DNA from: Sporolactobacillus putidus
GTDB lineage: Bacteria; Bacillota; Bacilli; Bacillales; Sporolactobacillaceae
NCBI RefSeq assembly: GCF_014647035.1
Contig: NZ_BMOK01000013.1
Span: forward strand, 38,414 to 102,413
Direction of reading: 5' to 3'
Length of the DNA: 64,000 nucleotides
Part shown: positions 42,656-52,300 of the stretch, piece after piece
Layout: every line of letters starts with the position of its first letter
How positions within the stretch are numbered: position 1 is the stretch's first letter
Position numbers and translations under genes: made by a program
The notes under the pieces: generated by a model
The model's input: only the letters and a program-made list of their open reading frames with translations
The model's database searches: none
Told to the model about the DNA's origin: nothing

Positions 42656-43546
42656 TTGATCAAAGCGCTGTTTATTATACTGATTGTCATTGTCATTATT
42701 GCTGTATGTATTGCAGCTGTGTCTGCGGCCGCAAAAATCCGATTCAGAAAAGAGGCCAAGGAACTGGCTGCCGGACTACTTAACGGAGCGAGCACCAATG
42801 GTGTCGGAAAGATCAGAGAAGAAGACCTGTCCGCACTGCCGCGGCCGGTCCGTACCTGGCTGGAGAACGCCCATATTGTCGGCAAAGAAAGAATTATCAC
42901 TGTCCGGCTTAAGCAAAAGGGGCGGATGAGAATCAAACCGGGCGGAGCGTGGATGCCTGCCCTTGCGGAACAATATTTCAGAGCGGACGAGCCGGGTTTT
43001 ATATGGCTGGCGACAGTCAAGATGAACTCGTTTCTGCATCTTTCCGGCCTGGATCGTTATCTGGACGGCAGAGGGAAGATGAAGATAAGTCTGCTTTCCT
43101 TATTCCCAGTCGTCAACTCGGCAGGGTACGAAATCGATGTGAGCACGCTGCTGAGGTACCTTGCCGAAATGCCTTGGTTTCCGACAGCCGCTTTAAATCC
43201 ATATATTTCCTGGGAGGCAATTGATGCTTCTTCAGCCCGTGCGGCCATGAGTTACAAAGGGATTGAGGCGTCAGAAATCTTTTTCTTCAATGAACAGGGC
43301 GATCCGGTCCGGTTCGCCGCGAAAAGATATCGGGAAACCGGCGGAAAATATGTCCTGAGCGACTGGGGAGGCGTCAATACAGCATTTAAGGAATTTAACG
43401 GTGTAAGAATACCGTGCAGGTCAGAGATTGTCTGGAAGAAAGAAACAGAGGATTTTGATTGGTACAAGCTGGAGATTACTGATGTGGACTATAATCTGCC
43501 GGTTGTGTACTTCTTCTGTCCGGATAAGTTAATCATAGTTTTTTAA
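42656..43546 (+). CDS. DUF6544-like membrane-anchored protein
   Basis: 296 aa with one N-terminal membrane segment (about 3-26, ALFIILIVIVIIAVCIAAVSAAA) and a mainly beta soluble domain containing LPRPVRTWLENAHIVG, MRIKPGGAWMPALAEQYF and FKEFNGVRIPCRSEIVWKKETEDFDWYKLEITDVDYN. These match uncharacterised proteins I know as DUF6544/DUF6920. No enzymatic motif. Start TTG 42656 has only a weak site. It is followed 14 nt later by a small membrane protein, so the two may act together. Confidence 0.7.
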   Translation: MIKALFIILIVIVIIAVCIAAVSAAAKIRFRKEAKELAAGLLNGASTNGVGKIREEDLSALPRPVRTWLENAHIVGKERIITVRLKQKGRMRIKPGGAWMPALAEQYFRADEPGFIWLATVKMNSFLHLSGLDRYLDGRGKMKISLLSLFPVVNSAGYEIDVSTLLRYLAEMPWFPTAALNPYISWEAIDASSARAAMSYKGIEASEIFFFNEQGDPVRFAAKRYRETGGKYVLSDWGGVNTAFKEFNGVRIPCRSEIVWKKETEDFDWYKLEITDVDYNLPVVYFFCPDKLIIVF

Positions 43547-43560
43547 GGAGGAAATCATTG

Positions 43561-43899
43561 ATGTCCTGGGTAATGGCTGTGGTCATGCTGCTGCACGGAT
43601 TGATTCATTTAATGGGAGGGCTGAATGAACTCGGTCTTGTTCACATTAAAGAACTCTCCGGCGGCACACTCTTTTCGCTGCCGGGCTGGTCGCATTCTAT
43701 ATTCGGGGTGGCCTGGTTTGTTGCTGTCGTCCTCTTTCTTTTATCCGCGATCGGGCTTGTTGCCCGTCAGCGCTGGTGGAAGCTCGTCACTCTTTTAGCC
43801 GTTATTGTTTCACAAGTGCTGATCATCCTCTGGTGGCCGGACGCGAAATGGGGCACACTTCCGAATGTCCTTATATTTGTTTATATTTTCTTAAAATGA
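43561..43899 (+). CDS. small polytopic membrane protein
   Basis: 112 aa with four hydrophobic helices and short loops. HGLIHLMGG near the N-terminus and LPGWSHSIFGVAWFVAVVLFL are visible; family unknown to me. ATG 43561 is 9 nt from AAGGAGG (a TTG just before it is also possible). It forms an operon with the DUF6544-like gene. Confidence 0.7.
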   Translation: MSWVMAVVMLLHGLIHLMGGLNELGLVHIKELSGGTLFSLPGWSHSIFGVAWFVAVVLFLLSAIGLVARQRWWKLVTLLAVIVSQVLIILWWPDAKWGTLPNVLIFVYIFLK

Positions 43900-43950
43900 T
43901 TGTTTTTCATTTATTGCCAGAAGCATAGGAGCAGTTTGGAGGCATATTTC

Positions 43951-44313
43951 TTGAAATACGATTGGATGGACGCTTATTGCCTTTCGAAAAAAGGCGTGGA
44001 GAAGGATTACAAAGAGGAATGGCAGGCAACCCGGTATATGATCCGAGGGAAAATATTTGCGATGCAAGGCGGTGACGGGAAGGGAGAGCCGATCATCACC
44101 GTTAAATTAGAACCTTTGTCGGGAGCTCAGCTGAGAGAGGAATATAAAGATATTGTCCCGGGTTATCACATGAATAAAGTCCATTGGAATTCGCTGTATC
44201 TGCGGGGCGACGTACCGGATAAAGTTTTGAGAGGCATGCTGGATCAGGCTTACCGAATTGTGCTTGGTTCAATGAGCAAGAAGGTCCAGAAAGAAATAGC
44301 GCGGAGTGAATAA
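43951..44313 (+). CDS. MmcQ/YjbR family protein
   Basis: 120 aa. The start of the protein, LKYDWMDAYCLSKKGVEKDYKEEW, the middle GKIFAMQGG and TVKLEPLSGAQLREEY, and HWNSLYLRGDVPDKVLRGMLDQAYRIV follow the MmcQ/YjbR (CyaY-like fold) pattern. Members are small proteins thought to bind DNA; function is not established. The TTG at 43951 is 8 nt from GGAGG; an earlier in-frame ATG (43900) lies directly after the previous stop without a site. Confidence 0.8.
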   Translation: MKYDWMDAYCLSKKGVEKDYKEEWQATRYMIRGKIFAMQGGDGKGEPIITVKLEPLSGAQLREEYKDIVPGYHMNKVHWNSLYLRGDVPDKVLRGMLDQAYRIVLGSMSKKVQKEIARSE

Positions 44314-44406
44314 ATCCATGGAATAAAGGGATGAGGTACCATCTCTGAGAAAAATGGATATTTGTGTCATAGCTAAAGAATAGCTGGAAAGAGACATTTT
44401 ATTTAC

Positions 44407-44420
44407 ATGTTGTAAAACAT
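44407..44420. promoter_or_regulatory. palindrome upstream of the DJ-1 family gene
   Basis: ATGTTGTAAAACAT: ATGTT and AACAT are complementary around GTAA, 26 nt before the gene. Possible operator; no neighbouring regulator gene points to it. Confidence 0.35.
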
Positions 44421-44446
44421 TTAATTAAATATAAGGGGCTGAGAAA

Positions 44447-45040
44447 ATGACCGAACATACGGTAGGGATTCTATTATTTAATGAAGTGGAAGTACTGGAT
44501 TTCGCCGGACCGTTCGAAGTTTTTTCCGTAACCACTCTCCCTGAGACAAATGAAAAGCCTTTCAATGTGATCACCGTTTCGGAAAAAGGGGAAACAATTA
44601 TAGCGCGAAATGGTTTGAAGATTCAACCTGATTTCGGCTTCGCAGCACACCCCCATCTGGATGTTGTGATTGTTCCAGGAGGTTACGGTGCCGAGCAGAT
44701 CGAGATCAAGAACCAAAATGTCATCAGCTGGATTCAAAAACAATATTCAGAGGCGGAATTTCTGATGTCTGTTTGTACAGGAGCATTTCTTCTTGCCCGG
44801 GCCGGTATTCTTGACGGGCAGCGGGCGACCACACACTGGATGGACCTTGACAGACTCGAACGTGAGTTCCCGAAGGTATCCGTTCAAAGAGGGATAAAAT
44901 TTGTTGACGAAGGTTCTCTGATGACGTCCGGAGGGATCTCGGCAGGAATGGATCTGTCTTTTCATCTGATTTCAAAGCTTTATGGCCAGGAGATAGCGGC
45001 ACAGACCGCAAAACGAATGGAATATGATATCCTTTTATAA
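44447..45040 (+). CDS. DJ-1/PfpI family protein, isocyanide-hydratase-like
   Basis: 197 aa with the class I glutamine-amidotransferase-like fold. It starts VGILLFNEVEVLDFAGPFEVF, and the nucleophile elbow is SVCTGAFLLARAGILDG (Cys near 108), the pattern of isonitrile hydratases and of the N-terminal half of some AraC regulators; there is no AraC domain. TTHWMDLDRL follows. Enzyme activity is unproven. ATG 44447 has a GGGGCTGAG-type site. Monocistronic. Confidence 0.85.
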   Translation: MTEHTVGILLFNEVEVLDFAGPFEVFSVTTLPETNEKPFNVITVSEKGETIIARNGLKIQPDFGFAAHPHLDVVIVPGGYGAEQIEIKNQNVISWIQKQYSEAEFLMSVCTGAFLLARAGILDGQRATTHWMDLDRLEREFPKVSVQRGIKFVDEGSLMTSGGISAGMDLSFHLISKLYGQEIAAQTAKRMEYDILL

Positions 45041-45197
45041 CGAACGATATGGAACAGAATTGAAAAAAGAAAATCAGTTAGATATTGCCAGGACAAAAGA
45101 AACCTTCTCCAATCTTTCATGACTATTAGATGATACGGATTCAAAAGGAATTATTAGGTAGTTTTTCCAATAGTAAATAGGAAAAAAAGAAATAGGC

Positions 45198-45227
45198 TTG
45201 TCTTTTTTTCAATATTTTTCGTATAAT
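45198..45227 (+). promoter_or_regulatory. possible promoter of the CheY-CheC-GGDEF operon
   Basis: TTGTCT (45198-45203), 18-nt spacer, TATAAT (45222-45227). The leader to the first gene would be about 250 nt. I see no known riboswitch in it; the c-di-GMP riboswitch core is not apparent. The gap 45041-45480 holds nothing else. Confidence 0.45.
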
Positions 45228-45480
45228 AGAATAGTAATTTTTGTTTCCTCATGCGTTTTTGATGAGTAGAAAGTCCTATTTAACTGTTTTGGTAAAACAT
45301 GAGAACGACGTCGATTCTTTTGTTTCTTTCGCTTTGTAGAATAATAGAAAACGATAAACTTTGTCATAAGAAATCCGCTTAGAGAACGATGGCGGACGTA
45401 CATAAGGCCTGATGGATTGTCGCAATGGGAATTAAGTTTATGGAATTCATTGGCAGTTAAGGAAAGGGAGAGAATGAAAG

Positions 45481-45852
45481 GTGAAAAAAATACTGATTGT
45501 TGATGATTCCAAATTTTCCCAAAAGATAACATCTTCTTTGATCAAGCAATACTTAGATGATGCGGAGTTTGAATTTGCCGGTGACGGCGAAGAAGGTCTT
45601 GAAAAATTCAAGGCGGACCATCCGGATTATATCGTTGTTGATTTGCTGATGCCTAAACTTCGCGGGGGAGATTTAATTGAAAAAATCAGACAGTGGGACA
45701 TTGACGCCAGAATTTTTGTGATCTCGGCAGACGTACAGAAACGTGTGCGGGATGTTATTGAAAAAATGGGTGTCCTGTCTTTTATCAACAAGCCTCTTGA
45801 TGAAGAGAAGGCGAAAAAGATATGTAACATCATAAGGAATGATGCCCGGTGA
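45481..45852 (+). CDS. stand-alone receiver (CheY-like) response regulator
   Basis: 123 aa, receiver domain only: ILIVDDSKFSQK (D8, D9), phosphoacceptor Asp54 (YIVVDLLMPK), Ser82 and Lys104 (FINKPLDEE). It has no output domain, so it must act by protein contact. Start GTG 45481 after GGGAGAG. Its last 4 nt overlap the CheC-like gene, and a PAS-GGDEF gene overlaps that one, giving a tightly coupled operon. The kinase is not in the operon. Confidence 0.92.
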   Translation: MKKILIVDDSKFSQKITSSLIKQYLDDAEFEFAGDGEEGLEKFKADHPDYIVVDLLMPKLRGGDLIEKIRQWDIDARIFVISADVQKRVRDVIEKMGVLSFINKPLDEEKAKKICNIIRNDAR

Positions 45853-46475
45853 GTGATCGAGTGAGCAAAGAAGACGTTCTGAAAGAATTGTTCAATGTCG
45901 GCGTCGGACACGCGGCGGCTACGCTGTCCGATATAATCGACAAGAAAATTGTTTTGAATGTTCCTGATCTCAAAGTTCTGGATATTGAACAGGGAAAAAA
46001 CGAACTGGACAGGTTTCTGAACAACGTGGCTGAAGGAGCGGTCATGGTCTCTTCCATTACTTTCGACAGACAGTTGGAGGGAAAAGTCAGCCTGATATTT
46101 CCTGCTGACAAAATGCATCGCTTTATAAACCTGTGCCTTCATGAAGAACATGAACAAATCGGGAATATGGAATTTACCGATGTCGATTTTGATACAGTTA
46201 AAGAAATCGGGAATATTGTTTTGAATGCTATCATTGGTGAGCTGAGCAATACGATCAATATACCTGTGGAGTACTCGCTGCCTGAAGTGACTGTCCTGAA
46301 TGATGCGAGTGCGGAACTTTTTGTCTGCGGATGCGAAAGCAATTTTGTATTGATGCTGTACATCACTTTCGATATTGAGGGCACGGAGATAGAGGGTGCT
46401 ATTGTTATCAACATGACGCTTAAATCCCTGGAAGATATCGTGCAAACCATTGATAGAATGTTTAATGGAAGATGA
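45849..46475 (+). CDS. CheC-like phosphatase
   Basis: 208 aa. Both CheC active sites (D/S-x3-E-x2-N) are visible: D9-E13-N16 in DVLKELFNVGVGHAAATLS and D115-E119-N122 in DTVKEIGNIVLNAIIGELS, so it should dephosphorylate a CheY-type protein, most simply the one encoded upstream. No chemotaxis gene adjoins, and the next gene is a diguanylate cyclase, so the module probably controls c-di-GMP instead of a flagellar switch. GTG 45849 overlaps the upstream stop; GTG 45861 is possible. Confidence 0.9.
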   Translation: MSDRVSKEDVLKELFNVGVGHAAATLSDIIDKKIVLNVPDLKVLDIEQGKNELDRFLNNVAEGAVMVSSITFDRQLEGKVSLIFPADKMHRFINLCLHEEHEQIGNMEFTDVDFDTVKEIGNIVLNAIIGELSNTINIPVEYSLPEVTVLNDASAELFVCGCESNFVLMLYITFDIEGTEIEGAIVINMTLKSLEDIVQTIDRMFNGR

Positions 46476-47413
46476 TTGATATGGATTCTTTTTTGCCAAG
46501 TATATTAAGCTGTATAAACGAGGGAATCGTGATCGTGACCGCGGACCTGAAGATTGCTTATTGGAACCCGTTCATGGAGGAACTGACAGGTAGGAGACAG
46601 GATGACGTTCTCGGAATGAGTGTGGAAAACGCGCTGCCCAATCTGGATAAACCTTTTTTTCATCATGCTGTGAAAGGAATTCTGGAAGGAGGCAGTCCTG
46701 CGTTCTTCTCAGCCGCGATGCACCGCCGAATGATCAGCGAAAATCATCAGGTGAACTTGAAAATGAATCGGGTGATCGACAGGGAGCAAGTTGCTATTTT
46801 GCTTGAATTCGTAGATGTGACCAATCAATTTCACCGAATTAACCAGTTGAGGGATTATGTAAAGCAGCTTTCCCGATTAAACAGTGAACTGAAACAAAAA
46901 GAGAAGGTTATTGAAAAACTGGCTTATTATGACAAACTGACCGGAGTGGCGAACCGTGCGCTTTTCGAGAAGTTTGCGGACAAATATTTGAACCTGGCAA
47001 AACAAACGGGAAGCATGCTCGGCCTGATGTTCGTAGATGTCAATGAATTTAAGTTGATAAATGATACATATGGTCACCATATGGGCGATAAAATCATGAT
47101 GCGTGTTGCGGCCTTCTTGACAGAATCCACGAGAAAGAACGATATCGTCTGCCGGTACGGAGGCGACGAGTTTCTGATTCTTCTCCCTGATATTCAGAGC
47201 TTGGAAAATTACAGGCAAATTGCAGGACAGATTGATGCCCTTAGAAATCGGAAAATTGTTCAGGATGGATACACGATCAGCCTGTCTCTGAGTATCGGAG
47301 CAAGCTTTTATCCGAATGATGGCATAACGATCGAAGAACTGGTTGCAAAAGCCGATACGTTCATGTACATACAGAAACACGAGTCCAGAACGGAAATGAA
47401 AAAAGATGGTTAA
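46472..47413 (+). CDS. PAS-GGDEF diguanylate cyclase
   Basis: 313 aa. An N-terminal PAS domain (about 10-120, GIVIVTADLKIAYWNPFMEELTGR), a coiled linker (121-150), then GGDEF: DKLTGVANRALF, FVDVNEFKLINDTYGHHMGD and the signature RYGGDEF with GGDEF at 230-234. The inhibitory RxxD site is intact (R221-D224, five residues before GGDEF). It should make c-di-GMP, subject to product inhibition and to PAS sensing. Soluble. ATGA overlap with the CheC-like gene. Confidence 0.93.
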   Translation: MIDMDSFLPSILSCINEGIVIVTADLKIAYWNPFMEELTGRRQDDVLGMSVENALPNLDKPFFHHAVKGILEGGSPAFFSAAMHRRMISENHQVNLKMNRVIDREQVAILLEFVDVTNQFHRINQLRDYVKQLSRLNSELKQKEKVIEKLAYYDKLTGVANRALFEKFADKYLNLAKQTGSMLGLMFVDVNEFKLINDTYGHHMGDKIMMRVAAFLTESTRKNDIVCRYGGDEFLILLPDIQSLENYRQIAGQIDALRNRKIVQDGYTISLSLSIGASFYPNDGITIEELVAKADTFMYIQKHESRTEMKKDG

Positions 47414-47498
47414 GACTGAAAAAGGATGCTCCGGAAGGCTGTGTCCGCCTAGGGTAAATTAAACCTTCAGCTTAGCTCGCCTTAAATTTAATTGTCTA

Positions 47499-47539
47499 TA
47501 AAAGATCAGGCTGATTTTTATTTTCACTGATCTTTTTTT
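47499..47539 (+). terminator. terminator of the CheY-CheC-GGDEF operon
   Basis: AAAAGATCAG pairs with CTGATCTTTT over a 17-nt loop and is followed by a run of seven T. Confidence 0.8.
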
Positions 47540-47680
47540 ACGGAGTCTCCGGTTTACTGCTTTGCCAAGTTGACAGAAAGCCGCCATCATGGCATTAATA
47601 ATAAATGCGGATATAATTTTGAGTGAACCGATCAAGTACGTGATTGAAAGAAGTGTCGGATTGATGACAGTGGATTTGAA

Positions 47681-48604
47681 ATGAATAAGATGAATGTATA
47701 TCAGGATCTTATGCGAATCGTTCAGGATGCGGACCGTGTAAAATATGATGAGATGCTCAGTGCGTATACGTTTACGAAAACGGGCGGAGAAGCCGATGTC
47801 CTTGTACTTCCGGAGAGCTATACAGAAGTTCAGGAGATAGTCAGATACACAGCTCGTGAAGGAATTCCCGTTACCGTTCTTGGAAACGGATCAAATGTCA
47901 TTATTCGTGACGGGGGTATACGGGGTGTGGTGATCAATCTGACCCGTCTGAGCGCGATCCGTCTCGAAGGGGATCATATTGTCGCTCAGAGTGGCGCGGC
48001 GATCATAGATGTTTCCCGTTTTGCACTGAAGCACAGTTTGTCCGGGATGGAATTCGCCTGCGGAATCCCGGGGTCGATCGGAGGCGCTCTTTATATGAAC
48101 GCCGGTGCATACGGCGGCGAGACAGCCGATGTTCTGGATCATGCGCTGGTGGTTGACTGTTCGGGTAAGCTTCTTCAGCTGAATCATCGTGATCTCCAGC
48201 TTGGCTACCGAAACAGCGCAATTTCAAGGAACGGCTATATTGCTCTGGAAGGGACATTTGCCCTGACCCCGGGACACGAGCCGGAAATTAAAGCGGAAAT
48301 GGATCGTCTGACTTATCTCCGCGAGATGAAGCAGCCGCTTGAATATCCCTCCTGCGGGAGCGTATTCAAGCGCCCGCCGGGACATTTTGCCGGGAAGCTG
48401 ATACAGGATTCCGGTCTTCAGGGAACACGCATCGGCGGCGTGGAGGTTTCGAAAAAGCACGCGGGGTTCATGGTCAACATCGATCATGGGACGGCCACAG
48501 ACTATATCAACTTGATTCACCACGTTCAGAAAACGGTGAAGGCGAAATTCAATGTCGATCTGGAGACTGAAGTAAAAATTATTGGTGAAAGCAGAAAACT
48601 GTAA
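47681..48604 (+). CDS. murB: UDP-N-acetylmuramate dehydrogenase
   Basis: Reduces UDP-GlcNAc-enolpyruvate to UDP-MurNAc in peptidoglycan synthesis, using FAD and NADPH. 307 aa, in the usual range for Gram-positive MurB. FAD-binding signatures [35 protein letters not shown] and [26 protein letters not shown] are clear, with YRNSAI and SCGSVFKRP (catalytic Ser) and a C-terminal Glu in [13 protein letters not shown] 47681 has a weak site; a second ATG 9 nt on is possible. Monocistronic with its own terminator. Confidence 0.96.
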   Translation: MNKMNVYQDLMRIVQDADRVKYDEMLSAYTFTKTGGEADVLVLPESYTEVQEIVRYTAREGIPVTVLGNGSNVIIRDGGIRGVVINLTRLSAIRLEGDHIVAQSGAAIIDVSRFALKHSLSGMEFACGIPGSIGGALYMNAGAYGGETADVLDHALVVDCSGKLLQLNHRDLQLGYRNSAISRNGYIALEGTFALTPGHEPEIKAEMDRLTYLREMKQPLEYPSCGSVFKRPPGHFAGKLIQDSGLQGTRIGGVEVSKKHAGFMVNIDHGTATDYINLIHHVQKTVKAKFNVDLETEVKIIGESRKL

Positions 48605-48611
48605 ATGCAGT

Positions 48612-48651
48612 AAAAAAGCGTTTCTCCCCAATCTTGTGGAGAAGCGCTTTT
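48612..48651 (+). terminator. terminator of murB
   Basis: AAAAGCG-TTTCTCC pairs with GGAGAA-GCGCTTTT around a 10-nt loop. The T/A-rich ends suit both directions, so it may also serve the leftward acetyltransferase gene. Confidence 0.85.
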
Positions 48652-48709
48652 GTCATTGACGGCAAGCCGCTCATCAATACTTTTTCACTGGATTTGCCGC
48701 TTGGAAAAC

Positions 48710-49219
48710 TTATTTTTCTACTCTTTTGCCCATAATCACCAAATCTCTTTCGATGCCGTCCAGCTCCGCAACTTTTGGGAGATGGCCCCATTTTTCAAAT
48801 CCGAAACGCTGAAATAGATGAAGGCTTGGCGTATTGTGTCCAAAAATAAAGGCCAACAGTGTTTTGATCCTAAAATTTTTGCATTGGCCGATGATCTGAC
48901 GCATCAGGAATGAGCCAATCCCCTTGCCACGGCAGTCCGGATCAATATAAACACTGATTTCCGCTGTTGCCTGATAAGCAGGGCGGCCATAGAAGGTCTC
49001 TAGGCTCAGCCATCCGCAGATTTTCCCGTTAAATTCTGCAACCCAAAGCGGCCGGTGTTCGTTTGCCAGATGTTCCTCAAGCCACGGCTTTCTCTCATCG
49101 ACACTGATCTCGGACGTATCGGCAGTAACCATTCTTCCCGGGATGGTTGAGTTATAAATCGCCACGATGGCCGGCAAATCTTCTTCAGCAGCATCACGTA
49201 TTGTTATATTCTCCAGCAT
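48710..49219 (-). CDS. GNAT acetyltransferase, phosphinothricin-acetyltransferase-like
   Basis: 169 aa: ITIRDAAEEDLPAIVAIYNSTI, ISVYIDPDCRGKGIGSFLMRQII (acetyl-CoA loop) and SLHLFQRFGFEKWGHLPKVAELDG, which is the pattern of Pat/YncA-type N-acetyltransferases for amino-acid analogues such as phosphinothricin or methionine derivatives. The ATG at 49217-49219 is 5 nt from AGGTGG; a GTG 9 nt upstream is inside it. Substrate unproven. Confidence 0.85.
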   Translation of the reverse strand: MLENITIRDAAEEDLPAIVAIYNSTIPGRMVTADTSEISVDERKPWLEEHLANEHRPLWVAEFNGKICGWLSLETFYGRPAYQATAEISVYIDPDCRGKGIGSFLMRQIIGQCKNFRIKTLLAFIFGHNTPSLHLFQRFGFEKWGHLPKVAELDGIERDLVIMGKRVEK

Positions 49220-49362
49220 TGGAACCACCTGTACTTTCTCAATATGATGAACGGATTCGATGCGGCAGTTCTCCTGTCATTAAGTAAAATCATAAACCGA
49301 GAACGCCGCGTCTCCGCTAATACCAGGATCACAAGCTCTGTGCTATCCATGAAAAAAGTGTG

Positions 49363-52300
49363 TTAATCAGATAACAGATTGACGACGGCGTGTGCATCCG
49401 CCGCAAGGATTTTCTGTACATTCTGCTGCATTCCTGTTCCGAGAACGAGCGAGTTGACCTGCTGAACATAATTTTGAAGATAGTAGACAGCCGTCAATAT
49501 TTTTCCTTGTCCATAAGCGGTCTGTGCCTGATTCAATGCATAGGACAGCGCCGCGGTATCCGGCTCCGACAGATTTTTCGATTCAAATTCAGAAATCAAA
49601 TGTTGGCGCATGGTGTCAAAGCTGCTGCCGATGCCTGAATAACCGAGCAGCTGATATTCGCCGATTGCAAGCGGTGAAGTTCCGCTTTTGTCTGTAATCT
49701 GCAGCTTATAAAATTGATAAGCGTTCGTGTTTTGTATCAAAAATGAACGGGTCATTGACCGCCAGCCGAATGTCTCATTGGAGCGGCTGTCAAGCAAATC
49801 CCAGTTGCTTCCATCGTTGGAACCAAACAGGCTCCAGCTCTTCGGATCGCTTGTCGCCTGATTGTCGACGGAAGAAGTCAGTGTGTACATCTTCACCCTG
49901 GGATTTTCTGTTTTGAAGCGGGTCACGATCGACGGCTGAGCGCTCAGGAAGATGGCCGCCGTATCAGACTGGTTATCAAGCATGGGATCAACAGAACTAT
50001 TGTCGCTTGAGGACGTATCTGCCTGCTTGTTGGACGCCGATCCACCGGTCAGATCAGTCAGAGCCATCGGATAGATGGATGATCCGTCGGTCGACAGCGG
50101 CGTCAGTGACTTCGGCAGGTCGTTCCCGGAAGTCCCCCAGTTCGATGGTCTGGGTCCCATCTGAAAGGACAGTGTTCCTCCGCCGGCAAGCAGCTGATGC
50201 GGGATTGAGGCGGAGGATAAAGGCCGGCCATTGAATGTAACACTTTGAACGTATTTATTCGTGTTGCTGACATTAGGCGCATTAATGACAAGATCATGAC
50301 CATTGTCGAGGTGAATTGTCATCTGTTTGAAATAGGGCGCGCCAAGCGCATAATCCGAAGTCCCCTTCTGAAGCGGGTAGAAACCCGCCGCGCTGAAGAA
50401 ATAGAAGCCGGAAAGCATAGCCCTGGTGTCGTCTCCCAGATAACCCTGGCCGATGCTGCCGCCCGAATAGAAATGGTTCATGATATTCCGAACCTTATCC
50501 TGAGTCTTCCAGGGAACCCCTGCAAAGGTGTACATATAAGGAATGGAAGGTGACGAGGGGCTGTCAAGTGTAAACATGCCGGAATGCCCGGCAGCGGCTT
50601 CCCGCGCCGCGGGATATTTTTCAGCGGCAGCCGGAATCGTTGAAAAAAATTGGTCAAGCTTATTCGAAAGTCCGTTCCGGCCGCCGTACAGGTTGGCCAG
50701 CCCCTGGCCGTCCTGGGGTACGTCAAAAGCAAGATTCCAGATATTTGGGTCAGCCTGATCGCTGGCCCAGGATCCCGGATCAGTGGCGCTTTTGTTTTTT
50801 TGCCATTGTCCGCCCGCGGTTCTGCCATTAAAGAAGCCGGTGCCGCGGTCAAAGATGTTCAGGTAGTTTTGTGCGCGGCTTAAATAATAGGCGCTGTCAT
50901 CCGGGTAAGATTGGCCCGGATACTCCTTTGACAAGAAGGAGGCCAGGCTGCCAAACGCGAAATCATTCATGCTGTCGGATAATGTCCAGTTAATGCTTTG
51001 TTTCTGGTCCGTATTCGTGTACCCGACAAAGGGCGCAATATTTTGCTGCGGCCGGTTCTGGACACCTGACCCGTCTGAGGAGGCATCCTTCAGCAGCGTT
51101 TGATAGAGCAGATCCGGATTCACTCCCGGCACGCCCTTAATATACGCATCACTGAAAGCCATGTCGGCAAAAGAGCCGGAGGACGATTGAGGAAATGTGC
51201 CGCCGTTGTTTTCATACTGAAGAAATCCGTTGATCAGCTGCCCGGCTAATTGCGGCTCAAGCAGGACGTAGGCCGGCCAGACGGTCTGGGCACTGTATGC
51301 GAAATTACTGTTAACGTAGATTTGTCCTTCTTTCACCGGGGCCCCTGTTTTTTCTGCCGTATTTTTCCCTGCCGGGTGTGCGGAAAGGTCGGCATAACGA
51401 TAGTCGGGATTCTGGTCTGTTCCTGCATTTTCAAAGCCCGCATTCGGATAGAGAAAAAGACGGTACAGGCTGGAATACAGGGTCGTCCTCTGCCCGCTGT
51501 CCGCCCCCTGGACGGAAACTTTTCCAAACACGTTATTCCATGCGTTTTTCGCGTTTTGTTCCACCTGCTCGAACGACATGTTTCCGCCGATCTCCAGATT
51601 CAGGTTCGTCTTTGCCTGGTCGATACTGATCAGAGAGTATGCCGCGCGCATGGTGACTGTTTTATTAATCGACGTGTCAAATTTATAAAAGGCCGTGACA
51701 CGGCCGCGTCCCTGCCCGTACAGACGGCTGGCATCGATCACCGGCTGATCGAAAGATGCGTAAAAGAAGAGACGGTCCGTGTTTCCGGTTGTGCTGTCCT
51801 TGACATCGGAGTAGCCTTGTATCGATTTTTGGTCTGGGCTGAGTGTCAGTCCGCCCTGGTTATCGAGATTATCGAAAATCAAATTTCCCGTACTTCCTTT
51901 AAAAGTAAAGCGCAGGATGGCGGAGTGACTGGCGGGCGCCATTTCCGCCTTAATGCCGTTCAGAAAAGTCACGCTGTAGTCATAAGGCTTGGCCGTCTCA
52001 TTGGAACGCTGGAACGCAAGCCCCCGGTTCAGCCTGCTCGCACCCGGAGTTCCGGTAAAATCCGAAGGCATGACTTGAAAAGACTGCCTGTCGCCGCTCT
52101 GAAAATTGGGAGAATGGCTCAGAGAAAAGGACTGGATCTCAGGGAGATTCTGCAGGTCGTTATTTTCGCTGTACGGATAGAGATGGTCGGGAGAACTGCT
52201 GTCGATGGCGGGAGACCAGAAGGCGAAGCTGTTCGGTACGGCAACTGCCGGAACCGTGTTTCCCCTTGAAAAATCAGGGCTTGAAGCGGTTCCCCTCAGA

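Noticed and set aside
45228..45480. c-di-GMP riboswitch in the leader of the GGDEF operon
   Set aside because: The conserved core of the GEMM riboswitch could not be found by eye.
51250..52269. 339-aa frame antisense to the GH92-like gene
   Set aside because: It lies wholly within a well-supported gene on the other strand, lacks a ribosome site and has no recognisable domain.
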